64,000 nt of DNA from Tetraselmis striata (lineage: Eukaryota > Chlorophyta > Chlorodendrophyceae > Chlorodendrales > Chlorodendraceae), in the NCBI GenBank assembly GCA_006384855.1, contig VCJN01001952.1:1-64000 (forward strand), written 5' to 3'. Both the position numbers and the translations under genes were made by a program. Of the stretch, positions 57,264 to 64,000 are shown piece after piece. The notes under the pieces are model-generated. The model was given only the letters and a program-made list of their open reading frames with translations. It did not search any database and was not told the DNA's origin. Each line of letters starts with the position of its first letter. Within the stretch, counting starts at the first letter, position 1.

Positions 57264-58089
57264 CGCAGCTATACATCGTACTAGAAAGTAGAAACATGGT
57301 ATAGTGTGCGAGTGCGCTTCAACACCCGAAATCTGCCGGAGGACGAAACTGCCGTACCAACGAGCACGGTCAACTCCAGCACTACGCTGTGAGTCGACCC
57401 CACTCGAGGTATAATTCTTATAAAATTAGCGGGCTATCTGTTGTCCCCATCTTCCATCTTCACGCCCACGGTGCCATGCGTACCATGTGGCGGGCCGCGT
57501 CGATGCTCGTGGGTTTGTCCCGTGCGAGACGCTTTGGCTTTCCCGTACGCCCGATCTGCGTGTGAAGACCCGCCGTCTTTCGACCGCCGGTACTACCGTC
57601 TTCTTGGGTGCGAATAGCCGACTTCTGCCGGTATATCCTAACAGGTGACGACAGGTGCACCTCCAAAAGGCGAGCGCTAAGACACCGCGCCCCTCGTCTC
57701 AATGAGCCCCCCATCCCGACCGCGCATGTTGCGCGGGTCGGTGGTACTAGTGGCCCCATCTGTGGGCCCTCGCCCTCATGGCACGCTCCATCTTGGCGCC
57801 GACTGGGGCGCCTCGGCTTAGCTGGCCGGTTCAAACCCCTGCCTCGGGACTGGGACCGATTCCGTGTCCGGCCGGTGGCCGACTCGTCTATACCGTGACC
57901 AAACGAGCTGCTCCCTTTGGTCGGTTACTCTTGACGCGCGACGGGCACGCGGCCTAGGGCGGTCGATGTCGCTCCCGAGCGAGGACGAACACCTACGCGC
58001 CAAGCGCGCAGCCATGCGGACTCCGGCTCGCGTGCCGACTCGTGCACTCTGGAGTATGATTAGGCTTGGACGGACATCGGCGCCGGACG
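57264..58089. other. Region upstream of the DIRS-like relic
   Basis: No gene recognised. Short open frames on both strands have no domain. It could contain decayed 5' parts of the relic that follows. Confidence 0.3.
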
Positions 58090-59653
58090 CAGGGTCGTCG
58101 ACATGACGATCCGCAACGGCGTGCGCATCCCGTTCAAGAACGGGTCGCCCGCCCCCCCCCCTTTTCACCAAAAAGGGGTCTCGATGGAATACACGATCCC
58201 CGACCAACTACGCTTCATGGACAACGGGCTGGTTCGTTTTGTGGCTAGCGGAGCGTGGGAGGAAGGCCACTGCTCACGGTGGGTCTCTCGGTTGTTCCTC
58301 GTATTTAAGCCGGGCGTCAACAAGTGGAGGCTCATCATTGACCTACGACCTCTTAAGCGGTACTGCGAGGGGCGGGATATGAGTTTCGATACCCTCACGC
58401 GACTGCGTCACTTGCCCCGGCCGCCGGGTGACTACATGCTGTCTCCATGGACCTATAGGACGGCTTCTACGCCGTCGGCATCGCTCCTGAGGAAATTGAA
58501 ATTGAATTTGTCTTAAGGACCGAGACTATTTCATTGTCGACTACCGAGGCAAGCCCTACCGGCTGGCGAGGCTACACAGGGGGTGGAGCATGAGCCCCTA
58601 CTACTTCTGCTCTCCCACTGCGGCGTTTAACTGCCGTTTGCGGCGCCCCAACCTCGCAGTGGCCCCCCAAGGAGTGTGTCGCGCCAAGCTCAGCACGGTG
58701 CGACGTCAAGCCCTGCGCAGCCACTTCCGTGGCGCTGCCACATGCTCCACTACATGGACGACAACTCATGTTCTTTGCGTCTAGCCAGGCGCAAACCTAC
58801 GCGCTGTGCGCGACCGCCTCACCTCCCCGATCGGAAGGTTAGGCCGACACCTCAACAAGGGTCAGTGGGAGCCGATACAATCGCTGGAGCACCTCCGTAT
58901 GGAGTTCGACTCACGGAGCGGTACGACTCGAGCCCCCCTCGAAAACTCGATCTACTCGATGTTATAGCCCTCGGCCTCATTCACCGTGCTAAGCGAGACA
59001 AGCGATGGTTCATGTGCGAGAGCTCGCGTCCATGGCATGTCGTGCCTAGTTCTTGCTCCTCGTCGCCATCAAGCCGGCGCGGTTCTACTTGCGCGAGCTG
59101 CACGACGTTCTCCGCACGAAGGACTCGTGGAGCGGGGGCGTCAAGATGAACGCACCAGCTTCGATGCGACCTCGAATGGTGGGTGGCGGTCCCCAACCAC
59201 AGCAACGGCGGCCGCTCCATCTACAAGCCCGTGGAGACACCCTACATGAATGTCGGCAGCTCCGGCTACGGGTGGGGCGCCATCCTCAACGAGACCACCG
59301 AGGCGCGCGGGTTTTAATACCCGACTGCGACCGCGAGCTGCACATCACCTACAATAACTAAAGGAGCTCAAGGCTGTCCAGTTCGTACGCCGTGATGACC
59401 ATCCTTTGGGAGATCATGCGAGGTCGACATGTCCTGGTCCACGAGGACAACATGGGGATTATCTACATCCTCGCTAACCTCACATCCCGTTCCCCTCTGC
59501 TCATGACGAGCTACGGAAAGCATGGTTAATCCTTGACTCTAGTAACGACATCTCCGCCATCCGTGCGCGCAACACCATCAAGAGCGACCATGGCAAACTT
59601 CTGGGCTGACCGCCTCAGCCGCGAGATTGACTACGGCGACAAGGCGTTCAATT

Positions 59654-59655
<2 letters not shown>
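58090..59655 (+). mobile_element. Broken DIRS-like retroelement, RT-RNase H part
   Basis: The plus strand keeps fragments of a reverse transcriptase and the RNase H that follows, of the kind found in DIRS-type (tyrosine-recombinase) retrotransposons of algae. The RT fingers/palm, the YMDD box and the RNase H region are all recognisable. The relic is about 1.55 kb and looks old, with roughly half a dozen or more breaks. No terminal repeats, gag or recombinase gene could be attached to it. A GA microsatellite follows directly. Confidence 0.7.

Positions 59656-59656
<1 letters not shown>

Positions 59657-59698
<42 letters not shown>
59657..59698. repeat. (GA)n microsatellite
   Basis: About 42 bp of clean GA repeat, followed by impure ACAGAGACAC-type sequence to about 59760. 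Confidence 0.95.
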
Positions 59699-59701
<3 letters not shown>

Positions 59702-59861
59702 CATGGACAGAGACAGACAGAGAGACACATACACAGACACAGAGACACATACACAGAGAGTGGGCGGGCGGGCGGGCGGCGGCGCGTGTGACGCCGTCTG
59801 TCTTCCTCTTAGGCATTTGGGTTTTCTCAAGTCAAGGTTTTAGGGTTTCTCGCTCGCGGCG

Positions 59862-60085
59862 GTTCGTTACGACTACTGCGCGGCTTGCCTGCGGCGGGCG
59901 GCTACTACGACCACGCGGTGGGCGGCTCCAGGAGCGGCGACATATATATCGCGGCGGCACCCGGTATTTTCTCGCTCGCAGCAGTTCGTTTCGACTACTG
60001 CGCGGCTTGCCTGCGGCGGGCGGCCACGACTACGCGGCGTGCTCCGTGCGGCCCTAGGAGCGACGACATCGCGGCGGCACCCGGC
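59862..60085 (+). repeat. Tandem duplication, period about 122 bp
   Basis: GTTCGTTACGACTACTGCGC at 59862 recurs at 59984. Both copies continue into GCGGCGGGCGGC and end GGCGGCACCCGG. The second copy is slightly shorter. Confidence 0.85.
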
Positions 60086-61661
60086 CCATGTTCAATCTTT
60101 TCTCTCGAGACCTCGGGGACCCGCGTGCGGTGCTTGGGGCCGCACCGGGTCCTGGCCAGTGGAATCGCACGCCCCCCTCCCCACGCAGGGAGTAGGGTTG
60201 TGTGTCCGTTCTGGCCCGAGCTGGTTAATATCCCCCAGCCAGCTTGCAACCGAGGGTGCACCACTCCCATTGCGACAGGCGGCTTGCCCGACGTGCGGCA
60301 GTGGGTCCGGCCGTGCGCCGGGGTCAAACCTTGCCGTCGGGTCCACTCAGCTCGAATCCTAATGGAGCTGTTTTTCCAGGCGGGCCATGCTCTCAAATTG
60401 TGAGGAAGCCCCTTGAGCCCCCGCCCCCACCCTCCAGCACAACACTGGGGGTTCCGAGAGGTTGAGCAGCTCGGGTATGGACACAACGCGGGAGAGGGGC
60501 ATGGAGATACACTTCCGTGCAACGCCCGGTTCCCCAATTCCCAATGCCACCCCAGGATCGGGCCACACGCAGCCAAGCAAGCCCCTCCACCTACGGCCGA
60601 GTGTAGGGCCGCCGTGCCGGGCTAGGACACGCAATATGCTCGGAGGGGAAGGTTCAAAGACTAGACGGGAGCCGGTGCGGCGGGGTACTGCCGTGCTAAA
60701 GAGATAGTCCCTCACCACCGGAGAGGGTGCCGATTGAGCTCCCTGGGGAGGGGTGAGCTACATGGGCTGGGCCGTTCCTAGCTATGTGAGATCGTATACT
60801 ATGGAACTAGTATGGGAGTGAGCTCCGCGGCTCGGGGGTTGGTGGAACGGCATGCCGCCCTCATGACTGCCCATGTTTGTAAATATATGATCTCGAGGCG
60901 TCTATATGGCCTGATCCCTTTTTCCCGGATGTTATACGATCGCCTTATTAGCGACGTGTACTACTACGCGCGCTTAACTTGTTTATATATGGGGTTTCCT
61001 CCTTTCCCTAACCGCTTTTCGGCTACCGTGCTGCTCAGTGGTACGGGATACTGTCGTTGCGCCCTTTTGGGTGCAGCACGAGTAGCACGAGTAGACATTT
61101 GGGTTCTGCTTAAATGTAGGCTTTTTCCTTCCCAGTACTTTGCGTGCATTCTCTTGACGCTCTCCCTGTAACCAAAAAATAGATAAGTAGACATGAAAGC
61201 AGCCATACCAGCTGAGCCTGCCATCTTCCAGTTTCGTTGCGTTACAGGCAGCCCCCCCCCCCCCCCCCCCCTGACTCCGTTTTCCCTCCACGCTAACCTT
61301 CCTGCCAATTTCGGCTCTTGTCCGTGTATGACAGCCTGCGCGACCTTTTTTTTTGGCAGACCAAACTCAACTTTGAAAATCGAATTCGTCGAGAGGCGCA
61401 GCAGGGATGAAGAGCTTTGATCGCGATGACGGGTTTGCTGGTTATTACACGGGTTTCAGTCGGGCGAAGGCAAAGTACGGTAGCGCGGGCTTGATCGGGC
61501 TTGATCCTGTGCTGTCCAGGGGGTCGGCAGATCACTACCTGGTCGCGCGAGAAGTAGCCACTAGTGAGTAGATGCAGTTTCAGATCAAGCATTGTTTCCA
61601 GCAGTAGTGCGCAGCGAGTGAGTAACACCCGGGATCCGCGAGGCCCCGTGCGCCGACGGCG
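60086..61661. other. Intergenic DNA
   Basis: No supported gene. It holds the second copy of short repeat R3 (61103-61170) and a poly-C tract (about 61253-61272). The last ~200 bp would contain the promoter and 5' UTR of the 61662 gene. Confidence 0.5.
61103..61170 (+). repeat. Short dispersed repeat R3, copy 2
   Basis: It matches 9336-9410 in the same orientation, with short deletions. Confidence 0.7.
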
Positions 61662-63544
61662 ATGGCGACAAAGCGGCCCGCGGCGGCGATGGCGCCGGCG
61701 GAGAGCGTTGCGTCCTCCGGCGGCAGCGAGCGCGGCGAGCTGGTGCGCCTGGTCTTCAGCCCCGCGCACAACCCGGACTCCGCGGTGCTCACGATCACGC
61801 TTCTCGGCGACCAGCACACGCTGCGTGACGCGGCGGAGCTGCTGTTCAAGGTGCGGCGGCCGTGCGGTGTCGCTTTTGGGGCGCGTGAGGAGGAGTCGAG
61901 GGGTCGGTGAATCGGGAAGCGCGCTCTTGTCCACGGGTGGGGGTGTCCGGTGTGGCACCTGTACATCTGGAAGCACGCGAACAGTTTGAGCTAATCATGC
62001 AATTACGAACGCCGACGAAAACCAGAAACCCCAATAAACGAGCGAAGCACGCAGGGGGGGTTACTCATCATGGGTGGCTGGGCTGAGGGGATGGATCGCC
62101 GCCGCTGGCTTCAGAACTACCTTGAAGAGCAGTTGGACCGGTGGCTGGACGAAAATGTCCGGGGCTTCACCCCCAAGGATGGGGAACAGAGCGGGGGCGG
62201 AATGTCCGACGAGGACGACGAGGACGACAACTACGACATGGCCATCATGCCCGGGCAGCCGCTGCAATCTACCAGATTGGGCGTCTACCACATGTTCATG
62301 GGCGACCCGCCGGAGGTGCGGGAGAGCTGCTGTTTTTCTACGATACGGACAGCCCCACGGAGTTGCGCGTGGCGGTGAGCCTGGTACCCGCGCCGCCCGG
62401 TCTCAACGAGGCAGACTACCCCAAGGTGGAGAAGCCCGGCGGGGCCGCGGAAGCCGATAGGTATGCCGCTGGCTGAGTTTGGCAGCGGCATGGTGCATGG
62501 TCAACATCGGCGCGAGGCGGGGATGTTGAGCATGCCCTGCCATGCCCAGCCCAGCCCTGCCCCTCGCAGCACGCAGCCCGCCTGCCCCGCGGACGCCGCC
62601 TTCCCCGGCATCGCCGCCGCCATCCTCTCGCGCCGCTACAGCGACGCCTTTGTTGGCGCGTGCGCCCGGAGCCTGTTTGGCGCCATCGAGGGCAGCCTTG
62701 CGGACAACGGCGACCAGCTGTTCATGCTCAAGCGGATGGCCAGCCTCGAGGACTGGTTCCTGTGTGCGGAGGCTGCGTGGCCGGCCTACCTCGAGGCGGA
62801 CAGCGGCACCGGCAACGTCAACCGGCGGGGCTGGACCAACCTGTTTGTTTTCCCGCCCCAGCCGGGCAGCGCCAAGGAGGAGGCCAAGACCGACCGCTTC
62901 ATGCGGCAGGCGGAGCGAATGGCGTACCTCTCCTCCGCAAATGTGGACCTCAACAAGATCCAGGGACCGCCTTGGAAGGTCCCCCCCCCCCCCCCCCCCC
63001 CCCCCGGGCCCGTCCCAACTTGGGTGGGTTTAGGGTTTATTAGGATTTGAAACCAAAACCCTGAAACCCGTGTGTGTCAATGGGGGGGGGGGGGGGGGGG
63101 GGGGGGGAGATACCCAATTTGTTGCAGTGGTGTCTCGCTTGACGGATGCCGACAATGGCGATGGCGCTCAGACACCGGCGCTCAATGCCGTTTATTGTCC
63201 GTCTTGTCCTTACTTGTCGCCAGGCCACCAATGCCGAGGTGCATGAACTGTGCGGCCCCGCGCTGCTGCCGTCTCGGCTGACGCCGGCGGAGGCGGAGGC
63301 CGCACGGGCGCGGCTGCGCGCCTCCGGCTTTGACTTTGGCCAGCTCTTCCCCAAGCTGACCGCCTTGTACGGCGCCCACAAGTACGCGTGGTTCAGCTAC
63401 CGTGGCGGCCGGCTGGTGGTGAGCAACAAGGAGATGCTGAACGCCTCGGAGGAGCGCCTCCCGCGGGCCGGTGCGCTGCTGGACACGCGCCGCGCCTTCT
63501 CCAGCCTGCACGCCCTGCTGGAGGCGGTTGAGGCCGCCCTGTAA
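61662..63544 (+). CDS. Hypothetical conserved-looking protein, four exons, with an apparent one-base frameshift
   Basis: Exons: 61662-61850, 62115-62460, 62570-62978, 63224-63544; about 420 residues. The first exon (MATKRPAAAMAPAESVASSG) leads into ELVRLVFSPAHNPDSAVLTI. Exon 2 has NYLEEQLDRWLDENVRGFT, an acidic stretch DEDDEDD, GVYHMFMGDPPE and then LLFFYDTDSPTELRVAV. Exon 3 has GIAAAILSRRYSDAFVG and MASLEDWFLCAEAAWPAYL. Exon 4 has ASGFDFGQLFPKLTALYG and YAWFSYRGGRLVVSN. I do not recognise the family. In exon 2 the frame changes near 62330 (between GDPPEV and LLFFYD); the exon is one base short for its splice phases, so this is either a one-base deletion in this copy or a sequencing error. 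Intron 3 starts with GT followed directly by a 25-nt poly-C tract (62981-63005) and also holds a poly-G tract (63082-63107). Confidence 0.6.
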
Positions 63545-63683
63545 GCCCATGCGGAGGCATTGGGTGTGGTCGCCTGAGTGGGGGCACCAACAAGAGAGGT
63601 GTTGGGGCACCACCGCACCGCCGAGAGGCTTCTTGAGCGGGGAGGAGGCCTCTCTTGCGTCCATGACCGGGTGCAACCGGGCC

Positions 63684-64000
63684 TCCCTGGCGGTGCTTAC
63701 GCCCCGACTTCATGCTTCCTTCGTGGTCAGTCCGTCCAGGCTCTTCGGAACTTTGCTGCCATCCAGCCCGCTGAGCTCCGCCATCGCCTGCCGCGCACGC
63801 GGCGAGGGTTGTTGCAGCGAGTCTCTGCTTGCGTGAATGGTACCTTGGGCGGCATTATCTCTGCCGGCGTGCAGGCGGCCAAGTCTGATGCATCTGCCCG
63901 TGGCTGCTCATTCCGCACCCTCTTCTGGTGCTGCTTCCACATCGCAACTGCTGTAGTAAACGTTTCCTATTGCCTATTTGGGTGGTTTCCTGATCGCCTT
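63684..64000 (+). repeat. Dispersed repeat family R1, copy g (runs off the window)
   Basis: Closely similar to 8780-9098 in the same orientation. It starts about 140 bp after the stop of the preceding gene and is cut by the window edge at the shared text GGTGGTTTCCTGATCGCCTT. Confidence 0.85.

Noticed and set aside
57770-57860. Possible tRNA (GGTTCAAACCC, T-loop-like)
   Set aside because: No matching acceptor stem, D-arm or anticodon arm could be folded around it.

Overview
This window is nuclear DNA from a green alga, very probably a chlorophyte. Three things point that way. Its genes have many short GT-AG introns. Two genes encode chlorophyll a/b-binding antenna proteins of the photosystem I (Lhca) type. 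The chlorophyte polyadenylation motif TGTAA follows some of the genes, for example about 90 bp after the kinesin stop and about 85 bp after the first antenna gene. Exons are GC-rich, whereas the intergenic DNA is a mosaic of AT-rich stretches, dispersed repeats and very long G or C homopolymers. The species cannot be named from the sequence.

Eight host genes could be modelled by following splice sites and reading phase. They are a kinesin-12 motor (10430-16012, +, 14 exons); a mitochondrial cardiolipin hydrolase/Zucchini-like phospholipase D with a CCCH finger (16850-21311, -, 7 exons); a DUF1421/UBA-like proline-rich protein (28008-32058, +); two head-to-head Lhca antenna genes (34910-36528, - and 37520-38558, +); an aspartate/glutamate-type mitochondrial carrier (39181-41977, -); a membrane-anchored TPR protein with a Cys cluster (54443-56099, -); and an unrecognised four-exon gene (61662-63544, +). 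A MYND-finger protein (52178-52796, -) is seen only as its last exon. A divergent, possibly decaying N4/N6 DNA methyltransferase-like gene lies at 3076-4071 (-).

The rest is accessory DNA. 1-9100 holds microsatellites, decayed ORFs, a 25-bp minisatellite (7308-7850) and a dispersed repeat. 21.6-24.4 kb holds a recent ~840-bp tandem duplication and a ~1-kb dispersed repeat. 24.7-27.4 kb is a decayed piggyBac-like DNA transposon whose right end is a 48-bp perfect palindrome. 42-50 kb is a gene-poor zone with tattered, unclassified coding relics, followed by the second copy of the ~1-kb repeat. 56.3-61.6 kb holds a 34-bp palindrome, 73-bp mini-elements with inverted ends, a broken DIRS-like retroelement RT-RNase H relic and tandem duplications.

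The genes do not form one pathway. The two Lhca genes share a ~1-kb divergent promoter region and probably respond together to light. The most distinctive genome-wide feature is the set of 20-34 nt G/C homopolymers. In six introns these lie, as poly-C on the sense strand, within about 2-32 nt of the 5' splice site.
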